Assembly: GCA_964609245.1 (NCBI GenBank) | Contig: CAZSSB010000003.1 | Span: 62,001 to 126,000 of the forward strand | Reading direction: 5' to 3' | Source: JAFGCY01 sp964609245 | Lineage (GTDB): Bacteria > 4484-113 > JAFGCY01 | DNA length: 64,000 bases | Shown here: piece after piece, positions 1 through 9,552 of the stretch | Layout of the letters: every line of letters begins with the position of its first letter | Position numbering within the stretch: position 1 is the stretch's first letter | Translations under genes and position numbers: made by a program | The notes under the pieces: model-generated | What the model was told of the DNA's origin: nothing | The model's input: the letters and a program-made list of their open reading frames with translations, nothing else | Database searches by the model: none

Positions 1-77
1 GGGAGCGGGGCCGCCTGTGGTGTATCTTGGGGAGATCCTTGGGACAGGCTACGCGGCTGAGCAGCGGTTAGCCCCGG

Positions 78-698
78 TCAGATGCTGGAAGCACCGACCG
101 GCGGCAGCATTTCCTCCAGGCGGTGGAATTCGGGTGGGCGGGCGCCCAAGCGGTCCAGTTCCGTCAGCGTGCGGTAGCAGCGATCGTACAGGGCGGCCTT
201 CAGCTCTACCTTGAGCTTGAGCGTCCAGATGCCGGGGTCGTTGGTTTCGTAGCAGACGGCGCGGGCGAGGTGCTGGGCTGCCGGCATGTAGGCGCCCTCA
301 CGTGCCGCCGTCAGGGCGTGATTGTAGAGCTCCTGGGCGCGCCGGCGGTCGCGGTGCCGTGCCTCGAGCTCCGCGCGGACTTCCGCCGCCACCACCGGGC
401 TTAAGTCTGCCAGCAGAGCCTCGGCGCCCGGGGTGTTGCCTTCCAGCATCAGCAGGCGAGCCGTCAACGCGTTGAGTTCGGCGCTGTCTATCTCGCCCAG
501 CTGTGGCAGCCGCTCAACGATCTGGCGCGCCGCCGGAAGTTCACCGCGGCTGAGGAGTTCGCTGGCGAGATTCAGGTAGTTTGCGGACAGCATCGCAAGG
601 TCGCGGTAAGGTGACAGGTCCGCCCCGCAGCCGGGACACTGCACCGAGTCCTTGCTCAGCACCGTCCGGCACAGCGGGCAGGCGTCCAGTTCCTGCAC
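78..698 (-). CDS. Zinc-ribbon and helical-repeat (TPR-like) protein
   Basis: 206 aa, last gene of the heat-shock cluster. The N-terminus has two CxxC knuckles (CPLC near residue 8, CPGC near residue 22), a typical zinc ribbon. The remainder is Ala/Leu/Arg-rich amphipathic helix with TPR character (residues about 30-190). There is no signal peptide, so it should be cytoplasmic. It starts at GTG only a few bases after the dnaK stop, so it is probably co-translated with dnaK. Position suggests a chaperone accessory role, but the family is not recognised and the function is inference only. Confidence 0.7.
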   Translation of the reverse strand: MQELDACPLCRTVLSKDSVQCPGCGADLSPYRDLAMLSANYLNLASELLSRGELPAARQIVERLPQLGEIDSAELNALTARLLMLEGNTPGAEALLADLSPVVAAEVRAELEARHRDRRRAQELYNHALTAAREGAYMPAAQHLARAVCYETNDPGIWTLKLKVELKAALYDRCYRTLTELDRLGARPPEFHRLEEMLPPVGASSI

Positions 699-701
699 GA
701 T

Positions 702-2447
702 CTAGAGTCCCCAGTCTGACAGGTAGTTTCCAACCTTGTCGATAAGCTTCTCGAGCCCTTCCTCGTCTTCTTCCTTGATCGAGGCTTCCAGCTCTTCCAT
801 CATCGAGCGCAGCATCCCCAGCTGCAATTCGTCCATCTTCTTGGCGCCGTCGGCCGCCTGCTTCTCCAGCGTCTTGGCGCGTTCATAGACGCCCTGAGCT
901 TCGAACAGCGCCTTGCCCTTCTCACGCTGCGCGATCAGCATGCCGCTCATCTGGGAGACGTCGCGCTCCGCCAGTGAGATGTCGTCCTCGGTCAGACGCG
1001 CCTTGGAGGCCTTGATGGTGATCCCCTGTCCAACTCCGGTCTGACGGTCGCGGGCCGTGACCTTCACGATACCGTTGACGTCGTAGTCGAAGCTGACCTC
1101 GACGAGTGATTCGCCGGCGCCGCCGTAGGTGATGCCGCTGAGCACGAACTCGCCGAGGCTGGCGTTCTCCGTGGCCGCCATGCTCTCGCCCTGAAGCACG
1201 TGAATCAGCGCCTCTGTCTGCCCGTCGATCGTGGTCTTGTACAGCTGCTTGCGTGAGCACGGGACGCTGGTGTTGCGCGGGATGATCGGGCTGAACTTGC
1301 CGCCCTCGGTTTCGATGCCCAGCGTAAACGGCGCAACGTCGACTACGACGAGCTCGTCCAGCTTGCCGCGCTTGATTCCGGCCTGAATGCTGGCCCCCAG
1401 CGCCACGCACTCCTCCGGGTTGATGTCGTGGTACGGTTCCTTGTTGGTGATGTTCTTCACCAACCGCTGCACGGCCGGCGTGCGGGTCATACCGCCGACC
1501 AGGATGACGGCGTCGAGATTGTCCGGATCCATATTGGCGTCGGACAGCGCCAGCTCCATCGGCTGCAGCGTCTGGTCAATCAGGTCCTGGACCAGGTCCT
1601 CGTACTTGGCGCGCGTGAGCGTCTCGTTGAGGTGCAGCGGTTCGTCGCCGCCGGTGTAGATGAACGGCAGATTGATGTTGGTCTCCAGCAGCGATGACAG
1701 GTCGATCTTGGCGTTCTCGGCAGCCTCCTTGAGCCGCTGCATGATCGCGCGCTGCTGGCTGATGTCGGAGATCGTGCGCAGATCGACCTTCTCCTTCTCC
1801 TTGAAGCGCTCGATCAGCCACTCCACCACGCGGTAGTCGAAGTCGTCGCCGCCGAGGTTGTTGTTGCCGGTGGTGGCGAGCACTTTGAACGCGCCCTCGA
1901 CCAGCCGGATCACACTGACATCGAAGGTCCCGCCGCCCAGGTCGTAAACCATGATCGTGCGGCTCTCGCCCTTGTCGAAGCCGTAGACCAGCGCCGCGGC
2001 GGTGGGCTCGTTGATGATCCGCTCCACCTTGAAACCGGCGACTTCACCGGCGTCCTTGGTTGCCTGCCGCTGGGAGTCCGTGAAGTAGGCCGGGACCGTG
2101 ATGATCGCCTCGTCGACGATGTCGTTAAGGTAGGTTTCGGCGTCGAGCTTGAGCTTCTTGAGAATGACGGCGCTGATCTCCTGGGGACTGAATTCCTTGT
2201 CCCCAACGGTAATGCGCCGGTCGGTACCCATCAGCCGCTTGACGCTGGTGATGGTACGCTCGGGATTGGCCACCGCCTGGTTCTTGGCGACCTCGCCGAC
2301 CAGCAGCTCACCGGTCTCCGTAAAGCCGACCACCGACGGAGTGACGAACTTGCCCCGCTCATTGGGGATTAGCGTCGGCTGGCCGTCGATGATGGCGGCA
2401 ACCAGTGAATTGGTCGTGCCCAGGTCAATTCCAACAATCTGGCCCAT
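702..2447 (-). CDS. dnaK: Chaperone DnaK (Hsp70)
   Basis: 581 aa ATP-driven protein-folding chaperone of the cytoplasm, working with DnaJ and GrpE. The nucleotide-binding domain begins with GIDLGTTNS (residues 6-14) and contains YDLGGGTFDVSV near residue 175 and ILVGGMTRTP near 315. The substrate-binding domain follows from about residue 370. It is shorter than typical DnaK (about 610-640 aa), and the C-terminal lid and tail look reduced. The ATG has a clear Shine-Dalgarno AAGGAG 7 nt upstream. It lies directly downstream of grpE. Confidence 0.97.
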   Translation of the reverse strand: MGQIVGIDLGTTNSLVAAIIDGQPTLIPNERGKFVTPSVVGFTETGELLVGEVAKNQAVANPERTITSVKRLMGTDRRITVGDKEFSPQEISAVILKKLKLDAETYLNDIVDEAIITVPAYFTDSQRQATKDAGEVAGFKVERIINEPTAAALVYGFDKGESRTIMVYDLGGGTFDVSVIRLVEGAFKVLATTGNNNLGGDDFDYRVVEWLIERFKEKEKVDLRTISDISQQRAIMQRLKEAAENAKIDLSSLLETNINLPFIYTGGDEPLHLNETLTRAKYEDLVQDLIDQTLQPMELALSDANMDPDNLDAVILVGGMTRTPAVQRLVKNITNKEPYHDINPEECVALGASIQAGIKRGKLDELVVVDVAPFTLGIETEGGKFSPIIPRNTSVPCSRKQLYKTTIDGQTEALIHVLQGESMAATENASLGEFVLSGITYGGAGESLVEVSFDYDVNGIVKVTARDRQTGVGQGITIKASKARLTEDDISLAERDVSQMSGMLIAQREKGKALFEAQGVYERAKTLEKQAADGAKKMDELQLGMLRSMMEELEASIKEEDEEGLEKLIDKVGNYLSDWGL

Positions 2448-2530
2448 TGATTTACTCCTTGTCTACCTCGCGTCCACCTACCAATGTACCTTCATCAATC
2501 AGCGATCAGGGCCGCCGACAGGCCGGCCGT

Positions 2531-3205
2531 TCACGCCTGTTCGTTCTTCACCACCACTACCTGTGCCGTCCGCAGGATCTGCTCGCCGAGGCGGTAGCCC
2601 CTGAGCATCACCCGGCTCACCGTTCCGTCAGACATGTCGGTACGCACCTCGGTTCCCATCGCCAACTGCTCGTGGGGATCGAAGGCGTCGCCGGGCTTGA
2701 CCTCCAACTGTGTCAGGCCGTGGCGCGCCAGCGTCTCACGTGCCAGGTGATACAGGGAATCCAGCCCGGTCCGCACCCCTTCGCTGATTGCCCCGGGTTG
2801 CGACTGGGCCAACTCGAATACGCGATCCAGCGTGTCGAGCACCAGCAACAGGTCTTTCAACAAGCGCCTGACGCGGCCTTCCTCCTCCGCTTGCGACGGC
2901 AAGTCGGCCAGAGGCTTAAGCCGCGCTTCAACACTGCGCAATCCATCCGCCACGCGATCCAGTCCGACCGCCTCGATGGCCGGCAGACGCAGTTCCTCAA
3001 CACCACGCCGGAGCCGCGACAACTCGTTACGCAGCTTGCCGATGTCGGCCGTCAGAGCGCTCAGATTCGCCCACGCTTCCGTGGACAGGTCAGCTGGCGG
3101 GGCCTCGCCCGCCGCTTCGAAGTAGAGATTATAGTAATGCTCAGATGCGAAGTCAATTTGCGTGACCAGCTGCGCGAGCGCTTCATCTGTTGATGCCAGT
3201 CTCAC
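2531..3205 (-). CDS. grpE: Nucleotide exchange factor GrpE
   Basis: 224 aa. GrpE releases ADP from DnaK. A long helical N-terminal half (residues about 30-130) is followed by the conserved beta-domain with VLDTLDRVFE, GLDSLYHLARETLARHGL and GDAFDPHEQLAMGTEV, then VMLRGYRLGEQILRTAQVVV. It starts at GTG, and that GTGA overlaps the stop codon of the TPR gene, so translation is probably coupled. The family and its placement just upstream of dnaK make the call firm. Confidence 0.95.
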   Translation of the reverse strand: MRLASTDEALAQLVTQIDFASEHYYNLYFEAAGEAPPADLSTEAWANLSALTADIGKLRNELSRLRRGVEELRLPAIEAVGLDRVADGLRSVEARLKPLADLPSQAEEEGRVRRLLKDLLLVLDTLDRVFELAQSQPGAISEGVRTGLDSLYHLARETLARHGLTQLEVKPGDAFDPHEQLAMGTEVRTDMSDGTVSRVMLRGYRLGEQILRTAQVVVVKNEQA

Positions 3206-6200
3206 AGAATCGTCCAGTCCGGAATCTTGAAGTTGATCCTGAGCAGGTCGGCCAATGGCTCAACCAGCTCTTGTTCATCTGCCTTGGCCGGCTCCAGCTG
3301 CTGGAAATCCGGTGGTGGCACGCTGTCGGGCAGCTGCAGCTGCTCGAAACTGATGCCGCCGTCGCGTGACAGCCGCGTCAGACGTTGACGCACCGCCGGC
3401 ACTTCGGTGGGGTTGAACACGAACAGATCGATCAGTTCGCGCCGCGCAGGATCGGCAAACAGGTTACTGTAGGACTCCTCGACCAGCATGAAGTCGTCCG
3501 CGTGCCGCTCGGGGTTGAAGATCTTGATCAACCTGAAGTACTCGTTCTCGATCTGCTGTTGGGTTGCACGCTTGTCCAGGCTCAGAATCCAGTAGAACTG
3601 GTTGGCCTTCTGGTAGTAGTCGATAATGTCCTCGGCGCGCACCTTGGTCAGATCGAAGTCACCACGCCCCTTGGTCAGCGCCAGGGTGTTCATTGCGCGT
3701 TCCAGATGGCTGATCGATGACTGCAGTTCGTTGTAGCGCTCGCGGTCGGTACGGCTGGCTTCCTGCCACAGCAGCGCCAGTCGGGTGAACTGCCTCGACG
3801 CCTCGTCATAGTCATCGAGCAACAGGTTCACGATCCCGTAGTTCTGGAGGATGCGCGGGTTATCCGGGTCGAAGCCCAGTGCCTTCTTCCATTCCTCACG
3901 CGCCAGTTTGTTCTGATCCTTGCGCGCCAGCTGGTAGGCATTGAGGTCCAGGGTGGAGGCGTACAGCACGGGCAGGTCCGCGTTGCCCTCGTCGAGTTGA
4001 CGCAGGTGATCCCAGGTCTGCATCGCCTCCGGGGCGTAGCCGGCGCTGAGGAAGGCCAGTCCGATCTCAGTGAACTGCCGGATCTTCATCTCGGGTGATC
4101 CGGGTCCATCGCCGACGAGGCGGGAGAGTTCCAGCCAGTTGTGAACGGCGAGATCGCGTTTGTCCATCCGGGCGTAGGCTTGGCCAAGGTACCAGTGAAC
4201 CTGGGGTGTAGCGCCCTCCCCACGGATCATCTCCTCGAGCTGCTGAGCCGAGCGCTTAAACTGGCCGTCGTGGATCAGCAGCGCTGCCAGCAGCAACTTG
4301 TCAACGCCCTCGGGGAACTGCACTGGTTCCCACAACTGCCCGTCCACGGCGTCCTGATCGGCCAGGAAGCAGGAAACCAGCCGCGGGAAGTTCTCGGCCA
4401 GCAGGTTGCCGCGGCGCGCGAGGTCCAGAAACACCCGCCAGGCCTTCTCCGGCTGCTGGTTGGCCAGGTAGGCGTAGGCATGGGAACGCTCCAGCTGCGG
4501 ATCCTCGTCGGTCCAGGTGATGTCCCGGTAGTAGATAATCGCCTTGGCGTATTCCTTGAGCCGGTGGTATGCATAGGCCAGGTAGATCTTGGTGCGGGTG
4601 CGCTTGGGAAGAATGCGGTGCGCGACCTCCAGAATCCGCGCCGCACGCTCCAGTTGACCGCCGAAGAACGCCTGTTCGCCATAGAAACTGAGCAACTCGA
4701 CGATGACCTGCCTCAGCAGGCGGTGATTGCGGTTGACTTCGACCGCTCGGGTGAACAGCGGCAGTGCTTCGGCAAGCTCATCATTTTGCAGCTGCTCGCG
4801 AGCCAGCAGGAAGAGCGACAGGCTGAAGAACAGCTGCTCTGCACGACCGTTCGGGTTGTGGCGATGAATCTCTTCCAGGTGCTGGCGCGCCTCTTCCAGC
4901 CGTCCCAGCTTCATCAGCACGATCCCGCGTTCCAGCTGCAGCCATCGCTGGAAGCGCGCAACGTCCTCGCCGTCGGTGATTCCGCTGTAGACCTCGAGGC
5001 TGTCGTCCAGCTTGTCCTGGAGTTCCAGGTTGATGGCGCTGCGCAGGTCAAGCAGGAAGGATGGAATCTCGCCGTCACGCGGCAGCTCCGCCAGAATCTT
5101 GCCGGCGCGTCCGGGATCGCCCAGCTGCTGGTGGGCCGCGGCCTCCCAGTACCGGCGCCGGATTGCCATTTCTGGGGCGTCCAGCGCGGCCAGCTGCTCC
5201 AGGCTGCGATCGGCGCGATCTTCGAGCAGGTGGATCTTGGCCAGCCGGTAGCGGATCTCGTCGGTAGGCGACAGCTCATAGCTGGTCTCGAACGCGCGCG
5301 CGGCCTGTGGAAAGTTGTAGTGCTCAATGTAGAAGTCGCCGATCTCCTGGAGCAGCGACTCGCGGTCGTGCCGCTGAGTCAGCGCCACGAGTTGCGCGGC
5401 GTCCGCCTCGAAGCAGCGGACCGCCAGATTCAGTACGTTGACCGCCGGCTCTGGCTGCGAGAAGCAGTCCGCCATGAGCACGAACGCGATCTCGGCATCG
5501 GTGGAGAATTTCTGCAGCTCGAACAGCTTGCGGTAGACCCGCATTTCGATGCTGCCCGGTTCCGGCGGTGCTCCCCGCTCCTTGATGATGTCCGCCAGCA
5601 GCGTGACCAGCCGTGGATTGAGGTGCTCGGTCTCCTCGGTGCGCTTGAACAGCGCGAAGTAGGCCGCCTGAGCCTGTTCGCCGCGGCGTCCGGCCGCCAG
5701 GAAGCAGTTGGTCAGCGCTTCATCGTAGACCTCGGCCAGCGGCCCGCGTTCCGGCCGGCCCATTACGCTCAGGTACTGCAGTGTCTCCTCGTTGTAATCG
5801 TTGACCGCAACACGCATCTCGGCCAGCACGGTGGCCAACTCGCGCTTGACCTGCTCGTCGGCGATCGGGAAGGCGTGCCGGTAGATCTCCTCTGCGGCCT
5901 CATCGCGCCGGTCGGCGGCATGGTACGCCCGCGCCAGGATGGTGATCGCCAGCGGATCAGTCGGGGTGTCGATCAGCGCCTCTTCGTAGATCTTCTGCGC
6001 CTGATCGTCAACCCGCGTCAGGTTGGCGTAGTGGTGGGCCAGCACACCGTAGATCCGGCGTTGCGGCCGGTCGGGCCAGGTGCTGAGGTAGCTCTCGTAG
6101 ACCCGAACAGCGAAGTCATCCTCGCGGTCGTTGGCCAGGCAGTGCTCGGTCAGAATCAGGATTGCGCGCTTGGAGACCATCCTGAGCTCGAACGCCTTGG

Positions 6201-7173
6201 TCATCACCTCGATGGCCTCGTCGTCGAACTTATTAGCCTGGGCGAGGAACTCGCCGAGGAAGGCCAACAGGTCGCGGTCGCTGTAGCCTTGACGGTAGAC
6301 CGCCAGCAGCAGCTCGCCGCGGTCGAGCAGTTCATTGGTGCTGCCGAGCACAATGCCGGACAGCTGTTTAAGTGCCTCCTGCGACAGCTTCGCCTTTTCC
6401 AGCGCGCGCGTGATGTAGGGCACCGTGGCGGACGAGAAATCCTCCTGCTGGATGTAGTACTCAGCCAGCAGTCGCAGCGCCGCCGGATTCTCGGAGGTCT
6501 CTACCGTGTCGCGATAGACTTCGGCGGCGAACTCGTCGGTTTCCTCATTCTCGATCAGGCTTTCCAGCAGGACCGCGCGCAGGCGCCGATCGGCCTTGCG
6601 GTTGTGGTAGGCGTTCCGGTAGATCGCCAGAGCCTCGGCGTCGCTGCGGCTCTCACGCAGATAGCGGTCGGCCAGCATGCCCTGGCCTTCCTGCCAGAGC
6701 GGGAACGCCGTGGCAGTTTCGGTCAGGAACTTGAGCTCCTCGTCCGCCACATCCTCGCCGCGAGCCGCGATGATGTTCTTGGCGGCCGTGATCATCAGGC
6801 GCCGGTCCTTGGGACTGATCTCGACGGCCTGCTTGGCGAGGGCCAGCACTCGCGGCTCGATGGCTCCGCTGTCGATGAGCGCGGCGACGATTTGGGGTAG
6901 TTCCTTGGGGACCGCCTCTGCCAGCGACTCGGCCAGATCCAGTGCGGAGTCCTGGAGCCCGGCTGCGAACAGCCCATGGAACAGCCGTACACGCAACGAG
7001 TTGAGTTCTGACAGGTCCTCGGCGGAAACGTCCTCAGGCCGTTCCGTCCAGAGCTTACCCAGCAATTCGGCGGCGTCATCCAGCTTGTCGCCGTCCAGCA
7101 GTCGTGCGGCCTGCTTCAGCTTCGGCCCAAGCTTGCTTTTCGAGCCACCTAATATCTTGCCGAGAATCCCCAT
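3202..7173 (-). CDS. Giant TPR protein with a degenerate C-terminal J-like domain
   Basis: About 1323 aa from ATG at 7173. An in-frame TTG at 7185 would add 4 residues and would sit exactly at a leaderless +1. Nearly all of it is tetratricopeptide-type helical repeat (residues about 20-1170), acidic, with no signal peptide. Near residues 1190-1250 a J-domain-like segment appears (FYWILSLDKRATQQQIENEY, then IKIFNPERHADDF), where the HPD tripeptide that activates Hsp70 is replaced by NPE. It sits between dnaJ and grpE, with its own -10 box upstream. It is likely a chaperone-associated scaffold or J-like protein; no named family is recognised. Confidence 0.8.
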   Translation of the reverse strand: MGILGKILGGSKSKLGPKLKQAARLLDGDKLDDAAELLGKLWTERPEDVSAEDLSELNSLRVRLFHGLFAAGLQDSALDLAESLAEAVPKELPQIVAALIDSGAIEPRVLALAKQAVEISPKDRRLMITAAKNIIAARGEDVADEELKFLTETATAFPLWQEGQGMLADRYLRESRSDAEALAIYRNAYHNRKADRRLRAVLLESLIENEETDEFAAEVYRDTVETSENPAALRLLAEYYIQQEDFSSATVPYITRALEKAKLSQEALKQLSGIVLGSTNELLDRGELLLAVYRQGYSDRDLLAFLGEFLAQANKFDDEAIEVMTKAFELRMVSKRAILILTEHCLANDREDDFAVRVYESYLSTWPDRPQRRIYGVLAHHYANLTRVDDQAQKIYEEALIDTPTDPLAITILARAYHAADRRDEAAEEIYRHAFPIADEQVKRELATVLAEMRVAVNDYNEETLQYLSVMGRPERGPLAEVYDEALTNCFLAAGRRGEQAQAAYFALFKRTEETEHLNPRLVTLLADIIKERGAPPEPGSIEMRVYRKLFELQKFSTDAEIAFVLMADCFSQPEPAVNVLNLAVRCFEADAAQLVALTQRHDRESLLQEIGDFYIEHYNFPQAARAFETSYELSPTDEIRYRLAKIHLLEDRADRSLEQLAALDAPEMAIRRRYWEAAAHQQLGDPGRAGKILAELPRDGEIPSFLLDLRSAINLELQDKLDDSLEVYSGITDGEDVARFQRWLQLERGIVLMKLGRLEEARQHLEEIHRHNPNGRAEQLFFSLSLFLLAREQLQNDELAEALPLFTRAVEVNRNHRLLRQVIVELLSFYGEQAFFGGQLERAARILEVAHRILPKRTRTKIYLAYAYHRLKEYAKAIIYYRDITWTDEDPQLERSHAYAYLANQQPEKAWRVFLDLARRGNLLAENFPRLVSCFLADQDAVDGQLWEPVQFPEGVDKLLLAALLIHDGQFKRSAQQLEEMIRGEGATPQVHWYLGQAYARMDKRDLAVHNWLELSRLVGDGPGSPEMKIRQFTEIGLAFLSAGYAPEAMQTWDHLRQLDEGNADLPVLYASTLDLNAYQLARKDQNKLAREEWKKALGFDPDNPRILQNYGIVNLLLDDYDEASRQFTRLALLWQEASRTDRERYNELQSSISHLERAMNTLALTKGRGDFDLTKVRAEDIIDYYQKANQFYWILSLDKRATQQQIENEYFRLIKIFNPERHADDFMLVEESYSNLFADPARRELIDLFVFNPTEVPAVRQRLTRLSRDGGISFEQLQLPDSVPPPDFQQLEPAKADEQELVEPLADLLRINFKIPDWTIL

Positions 7174-7191
7174 TGGTCTTCCCAAACCAAT

Positions 7192-7197
7192 ATTATA
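7192..7197 (-). promoter_or_regulatory. -10 box of the TPR/grpE/dnaK unit
   Basis: A perfect TATAAT lies between dnaJ and the TPR gene on the minus strand. Six nt separate it from an in-frame TTG and 18 nt from the ATG at 7173, so the leader would be 0-12 nt. It suggests that the TPR-grpE-dnaK part can be transcribed independently of hrcA-dnaJ. No convincing -35 was identified. Confidence 0.55.
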
Positions 7198-7243
7198 CAG
7201 TCGAGTCGGGCTGCTGGCGCTCGAGGTCCGTGCGCAGAGTCAG

Positions 7244-8371
7244 TTACTGCTGTCGGCCGTTGAGCAGCTGATACAGGAAGTGACCGGACTTCTGGCTGGC
7301 TGCGACGTCTTCCTCACGCAGCTCCTTGAGCAATTCGCGCTGGCGCTTGCTCAGGCGTTGCGGCACTGCGACCACGACGCGCACGTGCAGTTCGCCGCGC
7401 CCGCCGCGTCTGAGCCGCGGCAGTCCGTGTCCGCGCAGCTGGAACACGTGATGACTGCGCGTGCCGGCCGGAATCCTGAGCTGCTCCTCGCCCGTCAGGG
7501 TCGGCACGCTGACTGTGGCACCGAGGACCAGATCGGCGTAATGCACCGGCAGTTCCACGTACAGCGAGTCGCCCTCGCGGTGGAACTGCTTGTGAGTCTC
7601 CACCGAGACCTGGACCAGCAGACTGCCTGCCGGCGCTCCTCCGCGTCCGCTGTGGCCCTGGCCGCTGACCCGGATGATGTTGCCGTCGTCGATGCCGGCC
7701 GGAATCGTGATCTCGATGGTGCGCTGACGCTCGGTGAATCCCGTGCCACGGCAGGCCTTGCAGGGGTCAGTGATCGTGTAGCCCGCGCCGCGGCAGGCCG
7801 GGCACGTGGTGGTGGTCTGCATCCGTCCCAGCAGGGTGTCTCGCACCTGGATGACCACGCCGCGGCCGCCACAGGTCTCGCAGTCCACGGGCTGTGTGCC
7901 GGGCTCCGCCCGCGATCCCCCGCAGCTCTCGCAGGTCTCCCGGCGCTGAACCTGCAGTTCAACGTCCTTGTCTTCCAGGACTTCCTCCAGGCGCAGGTGC
8001 ACCGCCCGGTGGATATCGGCGCCCGGTTCGTATTTGCGGGGTCGTCCCGGTGCTGCGGCCCCGGAGAAACCGCCGCCGAAGAAGAAGTCGAAGATATCGT
8101 TGATGCTGCCGAAGCCCATGCCACCAAACGGATCACCGCCGGTGGGACCCCCGGTGGTGCCGAACTGGTCGTATTGCTGGCGCTTCCGGGGATCGGACAG
8201 CACCTCGTGCGCCAGGTTGATCTCCTTGAAGCGCTCGTCGGCCTGCGGATCGTCGCTGACGTCCGGGTGGTGCTGGCGGGCCAGCTTGCGGTAGGCGCGC
8301 TTGATGTCGTCCGGGCTGGCGTTGCGCGGTACGCCCAGGATCTCGTACAGGTCCACCTTGCTGGCCGGCAT
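7244..8371 (-). CDS. dnaJ: Chaperone DnaJ (Hsp40)
   Basis: 375 aa. DnaJ delivers substrate to DnaK and stimulates its ATPase. The J domain (residues 6-70) has an intact HPD at 35-37. A Gly/Phe-rich linker (DPFGGMGFGSINDIFDFFFG) follows. The zinc-finger region carries four CxxCxGxG-type units (CESCGGSR slightly degenerate, CETCGGRG, CPACRGAG, CKACRGTG), then the C-terminal beta domains. The ATG at 8371 overlaps the hrcA stop as TGATG, which fixes the start; longer in-frame extension upstream is only hrcA in another frame. Confidence 0.96.
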   Translation of the reverse strand: MPASKVDLYEILGVPRNASPDDIKRAYRKLARQHHPDVSDDPQADERFKEINLAHEVLSDPRKRQQYDQFGTTGGPTGGDPFGGMGFGSINDIFDFFFGGGFSGAAAPGRPRKYEPGADIHRAVHLRLEEVLEDKDVELQVQRRETCESCGGSRAEPGTQPVDCETCGGRGVVIQVRDTLLGRMQTTTTCPACRGAGYTITDPCKACRGTGFTERQRTIEITIPAGIDDGNIIRVSGQGHSGRGGAPAGSLLVQVSVETHKQFHREGDSLYVELPVHYADLVLGATVSVPTLTGEEQLRIPAGTRSHHVFQLRGHGLPRLRRGGRGELHVRVVVAVPQRLSKRQRELLKELREEDVAASQKSGHFLYQLLNGRQQ

Positions 8372-9438
8372 CAGCTGGTACCCTCGTCCTCGGCAATCTC
8401 GCGCAGCGTCTGCGCGACGACCTCGCCGATCGCCTTGACCCAGGGCAGGGTGCGAGCGTAGAACAGGCGAGTGGGACCGAGCACGCCCACGGTGCCCTCG
8501 CCGCTGCTGGGCAGGCTGTAGCGCGACAGCACCAGGCTGCACTCGTGGAGGTCCGGATCGAGGTTCTCACTGCCGATGATCGTCTGTACTTCGCGTTGGC
8601 TGAGCTGCTGATGCACCGTCCGCACGAAACGGTCGCGGTCCTGCAGGACGTTGATGACGTTGCTGAGCCGGTCGACGCTGGAGAATTCCGGTTCCAGCGC
8701 CAGCTTCAGCGCATTGCCGAACAGCACCCGTTCTCCGCTGCCCGCCAGGCTGAGGAAGAACTCCTGGATCGCGTCCAGCACTTTCTCGGGAACCGCGACG
8801 GTGTCCTCGATCAGGCGTCGCAGCTCGTCGTAGTCAACCTCGATTACGCTGCGCTCGCGCAGGTAGTTGTTGAGCCGCTCCGTCAGCTGGCCCAACTCGA
8901 GTTCGCGGATCGGCACATCGAACGTCAGCCGCCGGCTCTGCATCGCGCCGGCGCCGGTGACCAGCACCACCAGCAACTCGTGTGTGTCGACTTCAACGAA
9001 GTTGATGCTCTTGATGTCCAGCGCCGAGGGAACGGGCAGGCTGACCCAGGCGACGTAGCCGGTCATCTCGGTCAGCAGGTCCAGGGTGCCTTCCAGCAGC
9101 GCCTCGATCTCGCGTCCCAGCTCACGGTAGACCTGGGAGACGCGCGCCCGCCGGCCGATAGTATCGGCCAGGCTGTGCACCAGTTCCTCGACCAGGAACC
9201 GGTAGGCCTGATCGGTCGGGATGCGCCCGCCGGAGGTGTGCGGCTGCCGCAGGTACCCCTGTTCCTCCAGCGCGACAAGCTCGTGACGTACGGTGGCCGG
9301 ACTGACGTGCACTTCGTCGGCGACCACGTTGCTGGACACGGGATGCACCTGGCGCACGTAGTGGTTGATCACCTGACGCAGAATCTCCCGCTTGCGCGGG
9401 CTCAGGCCATCCTCCAGTTCCTCAGGCAGCTTGCTCAC
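8371..9438 (-). CDS. hrcA: Heat-inducible transcription repressor HrcA
   Basis: 355 aa. HrcA represses groE/dnaK operons by binding CIRCE operators. A winged-helix N-terminus (residues about 8-80: KREILRQVINHYV, SPATVRHELVALEEQGYL) is followed by the GAF-like effector domain and HrcA C-terminus (ENLDPDLHECSLVLSRY, GTVGVLGPTRLFYAR). The GTG start lies 6 nt after TAGAAT, so the mRNA is probably leaderless. It heads the chaperone cluster, but no canonical CIRCE (TTAGCACTC-N9-GAGTGCTAA) is visible upstream here. Confidence 0.95.
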   Translation of the reverse strand: MSKLPEELEDGLSPRKREILRQVINHYVRQVHPVSSNVVADEVHVSPATVRHELVALEEQGYLRQPHTSGGRIPTDQAYRFLVEELVHSLADTIGRRARVSQVYRELGREIEALLEGTLDLLTEMTGYVAWVSLPVPSALDIKSINFVEVDTHELLVVLVTGAGAMQSRRLTFDVPIRELELGQLTERLNNYLRERSVIEVDYDELRRLIEDTVAVPEKVLDAIQEFFLSLAGSGERVLFGNALKLALEPEFSSVDRLSNVINVLQDRDRFVRTVHQQLSQREVQTIIGSENLDPDLHECSLVLSRYSLPSSGEGTVGVLGPTRLFYARTLPWVKAIGEVVAQTLREIAEDEGTS

Positions 9439-9444
9439 AGCTTA

Positions 9445-9450
9445 ATTCTA
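9445..9450 (-). promoter_or_regulatory. -10 box of leaderless hrcA
   Basis: TAGAAT on the minus strand is followed by 6 nt (TAAGCT) and then the GTG of hrcA. Transcription would start on the first base of the start codon. No good -35 hexamer lies 16-18 nt upstream. Confidence 0.6.
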
Positions 9451-9552
9451 CCGGGCGTGTGCCGGTCAGCGTCTACAACGTGGCCGTCGGTCTTCAACGG
9501 CCCGGTGGCTTGCGGCCCTGTCCGGGCCCGGCCACAACTCGGTGCCAGCAGT

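Noticed and set aside
4141..6900. 919-codon plus-strand open frame across the TPR gene
   Set aside because: Antisense shadow of a well-supported TPR protein in GC-rich DNA; no ribosome site or family signature.
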